Positions 34,559-43,448 of a DNA stretch of 64,000 nt are shown here, piece after piece. The DNA lies in NCBI GenBank assembly GCA_050747245.1, contig JBOGNO010000011.1, forward strand, positions 1 through 64,000, written 5' to 3'. Each line of letters opens with the position of its first letter. The stretch's first letter is position 1. The translations under genes were made by a program, and so were the position numbers. The notes below the pieces were generated by a model. The model ran no database searches. It was not told where the DNA came from and saw only the letters and a list, made by a program, of their open reading frames with translations. This DNA is from JBOGNO01 sp050747245. Its GTDB lineage: Bacteria > Acidobacteriota > Terriglobia > Acidiferrales > UBA7541.

Positions 34559-35278
34559 ATGGAACAGTTTGTTGTGGAGGGAAACATCCGGGAAGCACGG
34601 GGCAAGAGCGCGGCGAAGGCTGTGCGCCGGACGGGCATGGTCCCGGCGGTGCTCTATGGAGGCAAGCGCGATTCCATCTCGATCACAGTGAACGCCAAGC
34701 AAGTGGCGCGCATATTGCGATCGGAATCGGGTCACAATACGATTTTTACAGTGCAGGTGGCGGGCGGAGCGGAAGAAAAAGCAATGATGAAGGACTGGCA
34801 GGTGGATCCGGTGACAGGAGTGTTGCTCCACGCGGACCTGTTGCGCGTGGCCATGGACGTGCGCATGCGCGTGAAAGTGCCGGTGCACACGTTTGGCGAG
34901 CCGGAAGGCGTGAAATTGCAGGGCGGTATTTTCGAAATGGTGACGCGTGAAGTTGAGGTGGAATGCTTGCCCGGGGACATACCCGAGGAATTCAAGATGG
35001 ACGTGAGCGCGCTGACGATAGGCAAGCAGCTTCGCGCCGCGGATTTGCCGTTGGATCCGAAGAAGGTTCGCCTCGTGACAGATCCGCAACGCGTGCTGGC
35101 ACACGTGGTGACGCTCAAGGCCGAAGTGGAAGCGACTCCGGCGGAGGCAGCGGCTGTGACGGAAGCAGTGCCGGTCGAGCCCGAAGTCATCAAGAAGGGC
35201 AAGAAGGAAGCGGAAGAGGGCGAAGAGGGAGCGGAAGCGCCCGCGCCGCCTGCGAAAGGCAAAGAGAAAGAAAAGTAA
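34559..35278 (+). CDS. rplY: 50S ribosomal protein L25 (CTC family, long form)
   Basis: The N-terminal L25 domain (5S rRNA binding) is VVEGNIREARGKSAA, RRTGMVPAVLYGG; the C-terminal CTC/TL5-type beta domain contains VHTFGEPEGVKLQGG and VECLPGDIPEEF. The tail after about residue 190 is Ala/Glu/Lys-rich and low complexity. The ATG at 34559 follows AAGGGA at proper spacing; a frame open upstream into prs is not part of the protein. At 239 residues it is of the long type. It lies between prs and pth. Confidence 0.93.
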   Translation: MEQFVVEGNIREARGKSAAKAVRRTGMVPAVLYGGKRDSISITVNAKQVARILRSESGHNTIFTVQVAGGAEEKAMMKDWQVDPVTGVLLHADLLRVAMDVRMRVKVPVHTFGEPEGVKLQGGIFEMVTREVEVECLPGDIPEEFKMDVSALTIGKQLRAADLPLDPKKVRLVTDPQRVLAHVVTLKAEVEATPAEAAAVTEAVPVEPEVIKKGKKEAEEGEEGAEAPAPPAKGKEKEK

Positions 35279-35353
35279 CCCGACGCGGCAGCGTCAGGGG
35301 AATTGCGGTGTGCGCCAAAGAGCTTGGCGAACGAAAACGAATTGGGCGCTCGG

Positions 35354-35944
35354 ATGCGATTGATTGTGGGCCTCGGCAATCCCGGGCCGGAATATGCGCG
35401 CACGCCGCATAACCTAGGGTTCCTGGGGATCGACCGGCTGGCGGAAGAATCGGGCATCCGGGTGACACGCCCGGAATGCCAGGCATACGTGGGGCTCGGG
35501 CAGATTGCAGGACACCAAGTTGCGTTGGCAAAGCCGCAGACGCACATGAATTCGAGCGGGCGTGCGGTGCGCGATCTGGTAGAGCGCTACGATTGCGATC
35601 CGGCAGAGATGATTGTTCTATCGGATGATGCGGCCCTGCCGTGGGGGATGTTGCGAATCCGCGAGCACGGCAGCGCAGGCGGGCACAACGGGCTGAGGTC
35701 CATCATCGGAAGTTTGGGCACGGACCAATTCTTGCGGGTGCGGATGGGCGTCAGACCCGAAGGTAAGATCCGGGACTTGGCCGCCTATGTGCTCTGTCCG
35801 ATGACCGGGAGCGTACGCGCCATCGCCGCCGAGATGATCGCAGACGCGGCGGAAGCAGTGCAGTGGATTTTGCGGGAGGGCGCGAGTCGAGCAATGTCGC
35901 GATTTAACGAGCGGGTTACGCCCGAGGGCGAGGCAAACATCTGA
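35354..35944 (+). CDS. pth: Peptidyl-tRNA hydrolase
   Basis: Pth frees tRNA from prematurely released peptidyl-tRNA. The Met at 35354 begins the family start (LIVGLGNPGPEYARTPHN); the frame upstream to 35303 adds non-conserved residues. Catalytic His20 is in TPHNLGF, Asn is in KPQTHMNSSG, Asp is in LSDDAALPWG, and HGSAGGHNGLRSI binds the substrate. The length (196) is normal. In many bacteria pth sits between rplY and the S6-S18-L9 genes, as here. Confidence 0.94.
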   Translation: MRLIVGLGNPGPEYARTPHNLGFLGIDRLAEESGIRVTRPECQAYVGLGQIAGHQVALAKPQTHMNSSGRAVRDLVERYDCDPAEMIVLSDDAALPWGMLRIREHGSAGGHNGLRSIIGSLGTDQFLRVRMGVRPEGKIRDLAAYVLCPMTGSVRAIAAEMIADAAEAVQWILREGASRAMSRFNERVTPEGEANI

Positions 35945-35982
35945 TCCGGGGTGAGAAAAGCTAACCGGAAAACCGAGGAGCT

Positions 35983-36426
35983 ATGGAAGAACGTCTGTAT
36001 GACCTGGTTTTTATCTGCCGCCCGGATACTCCGGAAGCGGACGTAGACAAGCTGATATCCGTACTCGAAGCCGCCGCCACGGAAAAAGGCGCGAGGGTGG
36101 AGAAGATGGAGAAATGGGGAAACCGGCGGCTCGCCTATCGGGTGCAGAAGCTGCGAGAAGGATTTTTTGTTTATCTCGTGATTCGATCCTCGCATGGCGA
36201 GGTGATCAAAGAGCTCGAGCGGAGATTGAAGGTGTCCGACGCGGTGATCAAGTATATGACCGTGCGGCTGGACGAAGAAATCAAACGGCAGCAGAAGCTG
36301 GTCCACCGGCGTGAACGCCGCGCCGCGCGGCGTCCGCGAAAACCGCAGCCGCAAGCCGCGGCGCCTTCGCAAGCACCGCCTTCGGGCGAAGCGGCCCCGC
36401 CTGCCACGCCAGCGGCCGCGAGTTAA
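35983..36426 (+). CDS. rpsF: 30S ribosomal protein S6
   Basis: S6 pairs with S18 in the central domain of the 30S subunit. YDLVFICRPDT, WGNRRLAYRVQKLREGFFVY and VSDAVIKYMTVR mark the core (residues 1-100). The C-terminal about 45 residues are an Arg-rich then Ala/Pro-rich low-complexity tail, absent in short homologues. It starts ATG 35983, with GAGGAGC before it. rpsR follows by 12 bp. Unusually, no ssb gene sits between rpsF and rpsR. Confidence 0.95.
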   Translation: MEERLYDLVFICRPDTPEADVDKLISVLEAAATEKGARVEKMEKWGNRRLAYRVQKLREGFFVYLVIRSSHGEVIKELERRLKVSDAVIKYMTVRLDEEIKRQQKLVHRRERRAARRPRKPQPQAAAPSQAPPSGEAAPPATPAAAS

Positions 36427-36438
36427 AGGGAGAAAGCA

Positions 36439-36780
36439 ATGCCTGATGAACAAGGTGCAAGACCGGCAGGACCTTCCGGCGGGCCGGGACGCTCGGCCGG
36501 GCCGGGCGGCGGCGCGGGAGGTCCCGGCGGCCCCGGCGGGCCGCCAAAGCGCGGGCGGAGGCAGTACGTCCGCAAGAAGAAGGTGTGCAGGTTTTGCGTG
36601 GACCGCGTGGACTACATTGATTACAAGAAGGCGGAAACGCTTCAGAGCTTCATTCAGGAGCGCGGGAAAATCATGCCGCGGCGCGTGACGGGAACGTGCG
36701 CGCGCCACCAGCGCTGGCTTACGGTGGCCATCAAGCGCGCGCGAAACATCGCCCTGCTGCCCTTCGGCACAGAGCTGTAG
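36439..36780 (+). CDS. rpsR: 30S ribosomal protein S18 with Gly/Pro-rich N-terminal extension
   Basis: The conserved S18 core runs from about residue 42 (RQYVRKKKVCRFC) to PRRVTGTCARHQRWLTVAIKRARNIALLPF, read in blocks. Cys pairs CRFC and CARH indicate the zinc-binding (C+) form. The first about 40 residues are a Gly/Pro repeat (GGPGRSAGPGGG and similar), much longer than in most S18. SD-like AGGGAGAAAGCA precedes the ATG. rplI follows after 37 bp. Confidence 0.94.
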   Translation: MPDEQGARPAGPSGGPGRSAGPGGGAGGPGGPGGPPKRGRRQYVRKKKVCRFCVDRVDYIDYKKAETLQSFIQERGKIMPRRVTGTCARHQRWLTVAIKRARNIALLPFGTEL

Positions 36781-36817
36781 CGCGCGAAGCGAAATTCGAA
36801 TCGAAGAGGAAGCGAGC

Positions 36818-37264
36818 ATGCAAGTCATATTGCAGGAAGACGTCGCAAAACTGGGAGATCGCGGTCAGATCGTGGAAGTGGCCGCGGGGTACGCGCGTAA
36901 TTATCTGCTGCCGCGCAAGCTGGCGCTGGAGGCTTCGCCGGCGAACATGAAGCGAATGGAGAAAATGCGCGTCATCTTTGCCAAGAAGGAGGCCACGGAG
37001 AAAGAGAGCGCGGCCAAGCAGGCTGAACTTCTTGGTACTATTTCCGTTACGCTGCGGCGCAAGGCGGGCGAGAACGACCAACTGTTCGGCTCGGTGACTT
37101 CCGCGGATCTAGCAGAGGCGCTCGCGGCGCAAGGCTTCCAGGTGGACAAGCGCAAAATCGCGCTCGACGAGCCCATCAAGCTGGTCGGCGAATATCAGGT
37201 GCCCGTAAGGCTTCATCGCGAAATCACGGCGACACTCAAGGTCGCCGTTCAGCGCGAGGAATAA
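36818..37264 (+). CDS. rplI: 50S ribosomal protein L9
   Basis: L9 is a two-domain protein on the 50S stalk side. The start MQVILQEDVAKLGDRGQIVEV and YARNYLLPRKLA are diagnostic; a long connecting helix and the C-terminal domain (LFGSVTSADLAEAL) follow. The length is 148, as expected. The GAGGAAGC before ATG 36818 serves as ribosome site. It ends the S6-S18-L9 set, and a promoter for dnaB follows. Confidence 0.96.
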   Translation: MQVILQEDVAKLGDRGQIVEVAAGYARNYLLPRKLALEASPANMKRMEKMRVIFAKKEATEKESAAKQAELLGTISVTLRRKAGENDQLFGSVTSADLAEALAAQGFQVDKRKIALDEPIKLVGEYQVPVRLHREITATLKVAVQREE

Positions 37265-37327
37265 AAGTCCAGTTTGAGGCGCCGGAGATTTCCACTCCTT
37301 TCCACAGAGATATTCCTCCGGGTGTGC

Positions 37328-37355
37328 TTGACGCATGCTCCGGCGGCGATAGAAT
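37328..37355 (+). promoter_or_regulatory. Strong candidate sigma-70 promoter upstream of dnaB
   Basis: TTGACG (37328-37333), a 16-bp spacer and TAGAAT (37350-37355) closely match the sigma-70 consensus. Start of transcription would be near 37362, giving dnaB a leader of about 135 nt. A 36-codon GTG frame (37362-37472) sits in this leader, but there is not enough to call it a gene. Confidence 0.65.
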
Positions 37356-37495
37356 CGTAGCGTGCTCAGCGAAGCCGACAACGCGCGAGCGTCTGAAAAC
37401 ATCGCGGTGAAGGGGATCGAGATGGCCGCGAAGGCTCGCGCCGGCAAAACAGTTGCAATTCACGGTCGATAAGGCGAAAATAAAGCGAAAGATGC

Positions 37496-38860
37496 ATGGC
37501 TACCCCCGGTACTACACTTGAACGCCCGTTGCCGCACAATTCCGATGCGGAGCGCAGCGTGCTGGGCGCGATCCTGCTCGACAACCATGCCTTGAACGCC
37601 GCCATCGAGAAAATAAAATCGCAGGATTTTTTCCACGAGCATCACCGGCGGATATTCGAACGCATGGTGCACCTTGGCGAAGCGCAGCAGCCGATCGACC
37701 TGGTGACGCTTACAGAGGATCTGCACCGCGCGGGCGAGCTCGAAGCGGCGGGCGGGTCGGCTTACCTCGCGCAATTGTTGGACGGTATGCCGCGCGTGGT
37801 AAACGTGGAGCACTACGCGCGGATCATCAAAGAAAAGGCCATCCTGCGCAACTTGATCCATGCGGCGGGAGACATTCAGCAGCGCGCCTGGGACGGTGAA
37901 GAAGAAGCAGACGCCATCCTGGATCAGGCAGAGACGAATATTTTCCAGCTCGCCGAGGATCGCATCCGCGCAGGGCTGATCGGCGTGAAGGAGCTCGTCC
38001 AGGAAAATTATGAGCGACTGGACCGCATGGTTAGCGAGGGGCGGCGCATCACCGGTCTGCCCACGGGCTATTCACGCCTGGACAGTGAGACGGCCGGTTT
38101 GCAGCCCTCGGAATTGGTGATCGTGGCGGCGCGGCCGTCGATGGGGAAGACCTCGCTGGCGCTCAACATGGCGGAGAACGTCGCGCTGAAGCAGGGCAAG
38201 AACGTGGCGGTTTTCAGCCTGGAAATGTCCAAGGAATCGCTGCTGCTGCGCCTGCTCGCCTCGGTGGGCAACATTGATGCGCACAAGTTTCGCACCGGCC
38301 ATCTGACGCGGGATGACTCGCAGCGAATGATGCAGGCACTTTCGCGGCTTGCCGAAGCGCCGTTGTGGATAGACGATAGCGCTTCGCCTACGGTAATGGA
38401 GATGGGTGCAAAGGCGCGGCGATTGAAGCGCGATAAAGGGCTCGACATGCTGATCGTGGATTACCTGCAATTAATCGTGGCGCGAGGACGATTCAGTAAC
38501 CGCAACGAGGAAGTTTCCAGTATTTCGAGGTCCCTGAAGGGGCTTGCGAAGGAGCTCAAGATTCCCGTGGTGGTGCTCAGCCAATTGACACGCGCGCCGG
38601 AGCGCGACCATCGCAAGCCGCAGCTTTCCGATTTGCGCGAGTCGGGCGCGATCGAGCAGGATGCCGACGTTGTTCTCTTCATCCATCGCGAAAACTTCTA
38701 CAAGACGGAACTGCCGCCCGAAGAGCGCAACAAGGCTGAGGTGATCATCGCCAAGCAACGCAACGGCCCCACGGGAACGCACAATTTCGTTTTCCTGCCG
38801 CACCGCACGAGGTTTGAAGAGGCTGCGCGAGACGCTTTCGAGTCTGCCCCGGAGTTTTGA
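37496..38860 (+). CDS. dnaB: Replicative DNA helicase DnaB
   Basis: DnaB unwinds DNA ahead of the replication fork. The N-terminal primase-binding domain (residues 1-120: LPHNSDAERSVLGAILLD) and C-terminal RecA-like ATPase are complete. Walker A is ARPSMGKTS, Walker B is MLIVDYLQL, and EVSSISRSLKGLAKEL plus LRESGAIEQDADVV are conserved. The length (454) is normal and no intein is present. The neighbouring rplI-dnaB-alr order is common in bacteria. Confidence 0.97.
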   Translation: MATPGTTLERPLPHNSDAERSVLGAILLDNHALNAAIEKIKSQDFFHEHHRRIFERMVHLGEAQQPIDLVTLTEDLHRAGELEAAGGSAYLAQLLDGMPRVVNVEHYARIIKEKAILRNLIHAAGDIQQRAWDGEEEADAILDQAETNIFQLAEDRIRAGLIGVKELVQENYERLDRMVSEGRRITGLPTGYSRLDSETAGLQPSELVIVAARPSMGKTSLALNMAENVALKQGKNVAVFSLEMSKESLLLRLLASVGNIDAHKFRTGHLTRDDSQRMMQALSRLAEAPLWIDDSASPTVMEMGAKARRLKRDKGLDMLIVDYLQLIVARGRFSNRNEEVSSISRSLKGLAKELKIPVVVLSQLTRAPERDHRKPQLSDLRESGAIEQDADVVLFIHRENFYKTELPPEERNKAEVIIAKQRNGPTGTHNFVFLPHRTRFEEAARDAFESAPEF

Positions 38861-38917
38861 GTTCCCGCGCCCGAGTCCTTTCTTAGTTGCACACCTGAGT
38901 CCTTAGGGAGACGTGCG

Positions 38918-38935
38918 TGTCCTGGAGGACGCGGG
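38918..38935. other. GC-rich hairpin in the dnaB-alr gap
   Basis: CGTGTCC-TGGA-GGACGCG can form a 7-bp stem (one G-U pair) with a 4-base loop, 58 bp after the dnaB stop codon. There is no T-run, so intrinsic termination is doubtful. Otherwise the 295-bp gap (38861-39155) shows only a repeated GAGTCCTT (twice near 38873 and 38899) and no gene. Confidence 0.3.
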
Positions 38936-39155
38936 GGCGTGCGGAAATCATGCGTGATCACCTCTCGTGAATTGGCGCCAGTGGCGAAGTCTCCTGTTTT
39001 CATCATGAAATACGGAAACCTGGATTAATGCCCAAAACTGGATTGGGTCCTTCGAGTGCATCACTCCCCAGCAGATGTTTACTAGACGGAGCGAGTTGCG
39101 GCGAAGGGCGGTTCAACTGCGACCGATTTTCGCATAGTCTCGAAAGCGGCGAGAA

Positions 39156-40325
39156 ATGAAGCGCGGAATCGAATTCGACGGGCGGCCGGTCTGGGCGGAG
39201 ATCTCGCTCTCGGCGATACTCCACAATCTGCGAGCGTTGCGGAAGCATGTTGGGAGGCGCCGCAAGATGCTCGCAGTCGTGAAGGCCAACGCCTACGGCC
39301 TGGGAGCAGTGTCTATCTCGAAAGCACTTGCCGGGGCCGGGGTGGACTGGCTGGGAGTCACCTGCACGAGCGAAGGGATGGAGCTGCGGGGAGCGGGCAT
39401 TCGTAAGCCTATCCTGGTCCTAACGGGATTCTGGCCGGGAGAGGAAAAGCGCCTGTTCGAATACAATTTGACGCCGACGGTGACGCGCATCGAGCAACTC
39501 GGGCAGCTGGAACGAGCGGCGGCGCGGGGGCGCAAGAGTCGACAGAGGCGGTTTCAATTCCATTTGAAAATTGATTCGGGAATGAACCGCCTGGGAATTG
39601 CGCCGCCCGATGTCGAGCATTTTATCGCGGCGCTGGAGGGTGCTCCGCACCTGGAGCTGGGTGGCACGTACACGCACTTTGCTTCCGCTGACGATTTCAC
39701 GAGTGAGCAGACCATCCGACAAGAAAGGGTTTTTTGCAGCGCGTTAGAGCAGTTGCGAGGAGCGGGAATTTCGCCCGGCATCGTACACATGGCCAATAGC
39801 GGAGCGATTTGCGCACGGCCGAGCACCTGGACAGACATGGTCCGCCCGGGCGCGGTGCTGTATGGCTACCATCAGAATTTGCAGCCACCGGAGCTGCGCA
39901 CAAAGATGATGGCGGAGCTTCCACTGAAACCATGTCTTTCACTGCGCTCGCGGATCATTTCGTTGCGCGATGTTCCGCCCAGAGAAGGCGTGGGTTATGG
40001 AGCGACGTTTGTAACCGCCCAGGCAGCGAAAATCGCGGTCATCGCAGCGGGGTATGCCGACGGCTTGGTGCGGGCGCGAAGCAATCGCGGTTGCGTTCTC
40101 GTGCGTGGGCGCCGCGTGCCCCTGGTGGGGATTATCTCGATGGATCTAGCGATGATTGATGTCACTTCCACGCCGGAAGCAGCCCTCGGCGATGTGGTGA
40201 CGATTTACGGCAAGGATGGCGGAGATGCCATAGAGGTGTCCGATGCGGCGCGCGAAATCGGAAGCGTCACATCCGACCTCCTTTGCGCGCTGGGGCGGCG
40301 CGTGCCTCGATTCTACGAAACCTGA
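39156..40325 (+). CDS. alr: Alanine racemase
   Basis: Alr makes D-alanine for peptidoglycan using PLP. The PLP-binding Lys43 is in VVKANAYGLG; the usual sequence is VKADAYGHG, so Asp and His are changed to Asn and Leu. The second catalytic base, Tyr, is in VGYGATF, and GIISMDLAMIDV and HMANSG also fit. The length (389) is normal. The gene has a 295-bp gap before it and a 166-bp gap after it, so it may have its own promoter. Confidence 0.93.
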   Translation: MKRGIEFDGRPVWAEISLSAILHNLRALRKHVGRRRKMLAVVKANAYGLGAVSISKALAGAGVDWLGVTCTSEGMELRGAGIRKPILVLTGFWPGEEKRLFEYNLTPTVTRIEQLGQLERAAARGRKSRQRRFQFHLKIDSGMNRLGIAPPDVEHFIAALEGAPHLELGGTYTHFASADDFTSEQTIRQERVFCSALEQLRGAGISPGIVHMANSGAICARPSTWTDMVRPGAVLYGYHQNLQPPELRTKMMAELPLKPCLSLRSRIISLRDVPPREGVGYGATFVTAQAAKIAVIAAGYADGLVRARSNRGCVLVRGRRVPLVGIISMDLAMIDVTSTPEAALGDVVTIYGKDGGDAIEVSDAAREIGSVTSDLLCALGRRVPRFYET

Positions 40326-40350
40326 TTCCGCCGAAGTTCTCTCGCAGTGC

Positions 40351-40356
40351 TATAAT
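40351..40356 (+). promoter_or_regulatory. Consensus -10 box upstream of the PIN/TRAM gene
   Basis: A perfect TATAAT lies in the 166-bp gap after alr, in the right orientation for the gene at 40492. No good -35 is seen 16-18 bp upstream, so an activator may be needed, or the match may be chance. Confidence 0.35.
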
Positions 40357-40491
40357 GTTTCCAAGGGTATTACCCGGGCTCACAGGTCAGGGAACTCCGC
40401 GATCTCGGGGCGATTATAAGATGAGATAGCAGGAACCAATGCATCTGGGAATCGCATTTCATTCTATTCATATTCATTCTAAGAGGTCTCC

Positions 40492-41691
40492 ATGGCGCGC
40501 AATCCTATTCAAGCGGGACGAAGCTCTCCTCTTGCGAACGGCGGCTTAAGAAATACCGGGCTCTCGCGTTCCAGCGATCATCGCGTGGGCAGCAATTTCG
40601 ATATGGCCGCTCTCCGAATTCTGTTCACGGTAATCTGCATGGCCGCCGGGTTTCATTTCCGGCCCTTCAGCCTGACGGCAAAGACCGGCACGCTGGCTGG
40701 TTTCATCTTTGCCGTGGCGGTAATTCTCTTCGAGATTCGCCTGCGGCGCGCGAGCTTGAGGCGGCTCATAGGGGCGGCGGTGGGCTCGATCCTGGGGATT
40801 CTGGGCGCCTACCTGACGACGATGGTGCTTTCACACACCATCATGCCGGAAAGCACGCGATCCTTCGTGGGGCTGCTTGTCTTCCTGTTGATGACGTACG
40901 TCGGGCTGGTGATCGGCGCTTCCAAAGGCGACATGCTGAACCTCTCGGCGCTCGGCGGGCTGTTTGGCAGCGAGCGCAGTTCGAAGCGGATCTTCAAGGT
41001 GCTCGACACCAGCGTGATCATCGACGGCCGGGTGGCTGACATCGCCGAAGCGCAATTCGTGGATGGCACGCTGGTAATCCCGCAGTTTGTGCTGCGCGAG
41101 CTTCAGATGGTGGCGGATTCTGCGGATCCGCTGAAGCGCCAGCGCGGACGGCGAGGTTTGGAGGTGCTCCAGCGGCTGCAGAAGATGCCGCATCTCGAAG
41201 TACAGATCGCTGAAGACGATTTTGCGAACGTCGCCGACGTGGACATGAAACTGATCGAGATGGCCAAGCGCTACGACGCAAAAATCATCACCAACGACTA
41301 CAACCTGAACAAAGTGGCCACGCTACAGGGAATTGAGATTTTGAACGTCAATCAGCTCGCCAACGCCCTCAAGCCTGTGGTCCTTCCCGGCGAATTGATG
41401 CGCGTGTTCATTCTGCGCGAGGGCAAAGAATACAATCAGGGCGTTGCCTATCTCGACGACGGGACGATGGTCGTGGTGGATGCGGCGAGAAAAATGATCA
41501 ACAAGACGGTGGACATCACTGTTACGTCGGTGCACCAGACCACCGCGGGAAAAATGATTTTCGGCCGTTATGAAGATCGTGCGGCGGCGAATTCGACTGG
41601 AGCCGTACCGACAGAGGCCGGTCCGCGAACCGTGCCTGCGGGTGAAACGGCGATCGGCGGCGAGAAATCTGCGAAGCCCATCCTTCCATAG
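40492..41691 (+). CDS. Membrane-anchored PIN/TRAM-domain protein (YacL family)
   Basis: The protein has a membrane N-terminus with four hydrophobic segments (about 40-60, 65-82, 94-113, 125-143), then a PIN nuclease domain (VLDTSVIIDGRVADIAEA, Asp172 and Asp178; later TNDYNLNKVA) and a TRAM RNA-binding domain (EGKEYNQGVAYLDDGTMVVVDAA, read in parts). The layout matches Bacillus YacL. It probably acts as a membrane-tethered RNA-degrading or RNA-binding protein. Its place just before ispD is conserved in Firmicutes. The C-terminal tail is Ala/Gly/Pro-rich. Confidence 0.92.
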   Translation: MARNPIQAGRSSPLANGGLRNTGLSRSSDHRVGSNFDMAALRILFTVICMAAGFHFRPFSLTAKTGTLAGFIFAVAVILFEIRLRRASLRRLIGAAVGSILGILGAYLTTMVLSHTIMPESTRSFVGLLVFLLMTYVGLVIGASKGDMLNLSALGGLFGSERSSKRIFKVLDTSVIIDGRVADIAEAQFVDGTLVIPQFVLRELQMVADSADPLKRQRGRRGLEVLQRLQKMPHLEVQIAEDDFANVADVDMKLIEMAKRYDAKIITNDYNLNKVATLQGIEILNVNQLANALKPVVLPGELMRVFILREGKEYNQGVAYLDDGTMVVVDAARKMINKTVDITVTSVHQTTAGKMIFGRYEDRAAANSTGAVPTEAGPRTVPAGETAIGGEKSAKPILP

Positions 41692-41742
41692 GCTTGCAAC
41701 TGTTTATCTGACGCATACTTTGAGATAGACTGCTGGCCCCCG

Positions 41743-42459
41743 ATGAGCCGAATTGTAGCCATAGTGCCTGCCGCCGGTCTCGGCACCCGCATGGGCGCCG
41801 ACAAGCCCAAGCAGTACCTCGAGCTGGATGGTGTGCCGCTGGTAATATTCACGCTGCGCCGGCTGGCAGGCTCCGCGTCCATTACGGATTTCATCATTGC
41901 CACGCGCACCGAGGACCTCTCAACTTTTCAGGATCGCGTCTCGCGCGCACGGCTGGGCAGGCCAGCACGGGTAGTGGCGGGAGGCGAGACGCGGCAACAT
42001 TCGGTAGGGAACGCCCTGGCACAAGTGCCGGGGGAAGTGGAAATCGTGGTGGTTCACGATGCGGTGCGCCCGTTCGTGACACCGGAGCAAGTGGACCGCG
42101 TCATTAGTGAGGCGCGCAGTCGCGGGGCCGCAATTCTGGGGATTCCCGCGGTGGACACCATCAAAGAAGTCAAACGCGCGAGCCTGCCTGAGGACGTGGC
42201 GCTCATCACCCAGACAATACCTCGCGAGCGCGTGGTGCTTGCGCAGACGCCACAGGCTTTTTCGCACGCGCTGCTGAAGGAAGCGTTCGCTAAGGCGCAC
42301 GAGGACGGCATCGTCGCTTCCGACGAAGCCGCGCTCGTCGAACGCATGGGACGCGACGTTTTCGTCGTACTGGGATCGGAGCGCAATCTGAAAATTACGC
42401 GGCCCGCCGACATGGATCTCGCTCGGTTCTATCTCGAGCAGGAACATCAGAAGGCTTAG
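41743..42459 (+). CDS. ispD: 2-C-methyl-D-erythritol 4-phosphate cytidylyltransferase
   Basis: IspD makes CDP-methylerythritol, the substrate of IspE, in the MEP pathway. PAAGLGTRMGADKPKQY (nucleotide-binding loop), VVHDAVRPFV and ITRPADMDLA are diagnostic. The length (238) is normal. It is 51 bp after the PIN/TRAM gene and 2 bp before the ispF fusion, so these are co-transcribed. Confidence 0.96.
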   Translation: MSRIVAIVPAAGLGTRMGADKPKQYLELDGVPLVIFTLRRLAGSASITDFIIATRTEDLSTFQDRVSRARLGRPARVVAGGETRQHSVGNALAQVPGEVEIVVVHDAVRPFVTPEQVDRVISEARSRGAAILGIPAVDTIKEVKRASLPEDVALITQTIPRERVVLAQTPQAFSHALLKEAFAKAHEDGIVASDEAALVERMGRDVFVVLGSERNLKITRPADMDLARFYLEQEHQKA

Positions 42460-42461
42460 AC

Positions 42462-43388
42462 ATGTTCGAGCAATTCGATGAATCCTCGCGCCGCTGCATT
42501 TTTTGGGCGCGCTACGCGGCAAATATCGAAGGGGGCAAAGAGATCACTGTCCTCCATCTGCTCGCCGGAGTTCGGCGCGAGGCCCAGTGGCTCTTCAGAG
42601 AAACCAACCTGGAAAAGGCGAAAATCAAGCTAACCGTTGTATCCGATCAGGCGATCGAGAAGCTTTCGGCCGCGCGGCGCCTTGCAGTGGAAATCCCATT
42701 GGGCGCGGGGGCGAAAAAGGCTCTGACGAGCGCCGCGCAAATTTCGCAAAAAATGGAAGGTTCAAGCGTGACGCCAGCTCATCTGCTTGCGGGGATTCTC
42801 CATGCCGACAGTGCGCTGCGAAAAAAAATGCAGAAAGCGGGCCTGACGGAAAAGGAATTGAAGAAACGGCTGAAAGCCCCCTCCGCTAAGACGAGCGAAA
42901 CGACCAAACCGCGAGTGACTCGCTGTGGCCTCGGCTACGACCTGCACCGGCTCGCGGAAAAGAGAAAACTCATCCTTGGCGGCGTCGAAGTGCCATTTGA
43001 AAAAGGCCCGGTGGGACATTCCGATGGTGACGTTCTGAGCCACGCGATTTGCGATGCGCTGCTGGGCGCATCGGGCATGGGAGACATCGGCACGCATTTC
43101 CCAGATTCCGATCCGCAGTGGCGGGGTGTCTCGAGCCTCGTGTTCCTGCGCCAGGTACGGCAATACTTGGAGCGCCGGCGCTGGCGCATCGCGCACGTGG
43201 ATGCCGTGGTGATCACCGAACGTCCGCGGCTCGGGCCGCACTTTGCGGCAATGCGCGACACTCTGGCCAAAGCGCTGCGTATTTCACCCCATCAAATTAA
43301 TCTTAAAGCGAAGACCAACGAAGGCGTGGACGCCATCGGACGCGGCGAAGCCATCGCCGCACAGGCTCTCGCGACAATTGAGAATTAG
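42462..43388 (+). CDS. ispF: Fusion: Clp_N (ClpC-type) double repeat + 2-C-methyl-D-erythritol 2,4-cyclodiphosphate synthase (IspF)
   Basis: Residues 152-308 form a complete IspF: metal ligands Asp160 and His162 in GYDLHRL, GHSDGDVLSHA (His194 as third ligand), GDIGTHFPDSDP, and TNEGVDAIGRGEAIAAQ at the end. Residues 1-138 are two Clp_N repeats as at the start of ClpA/ClpC: FEQFDESSRRCIFWARYAAN with LHLLAGV, then PLGAGAKKALTSAAQ with AHLLAGIL. A charged linker (about 139-151) joins them. The frame is continuous. Normal IspF is about 160 residues. An internal GTG (42914) would give stand-alone IspF, but has no good ribosome site. The IspF role in the MEP pathway is secure; the role of the Clp_N part is unknown. 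Confidence 0.93.
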   Translation: MFEQFDESSRRCIFWARYAANIEGGKEITVLHLLAGVRREAQWLFRETNLEKAKIKLTVVSDQAIEKLSAARRLAVEIPLGAGAKKALTSAAQISQKMEGSSVTPAHLLAGILHADSALRKKMQKAGLTEKELKKRLKAPSAKTSETTKPRVTRCGLGYDLHRLAEKRKLILGGVEVPFEKGPVGHSDGDVLSHAICDALLGASGMGDIGTHFPDSDPQWRGVSSLVFLRQVRQYLERRRWRIAHVDAVVITERPRLGPHFAAMRDTLAKALRISPHQINLKAKTNEGVDAIGRGEAIAAQALATIEN

Positions 43389-43448
43389 ACGCTAATACGG
43401 GATGGAATCCGAAATCCGCTCTGCCTTCAAACATAGAATTCGAGAGCG

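Noticed and set aside
37362..37472. 36-codon GTG frame in the dnaB leader
   Set aside because: There is no ribosome site and no family; it may be chance in a GC-rich leader.
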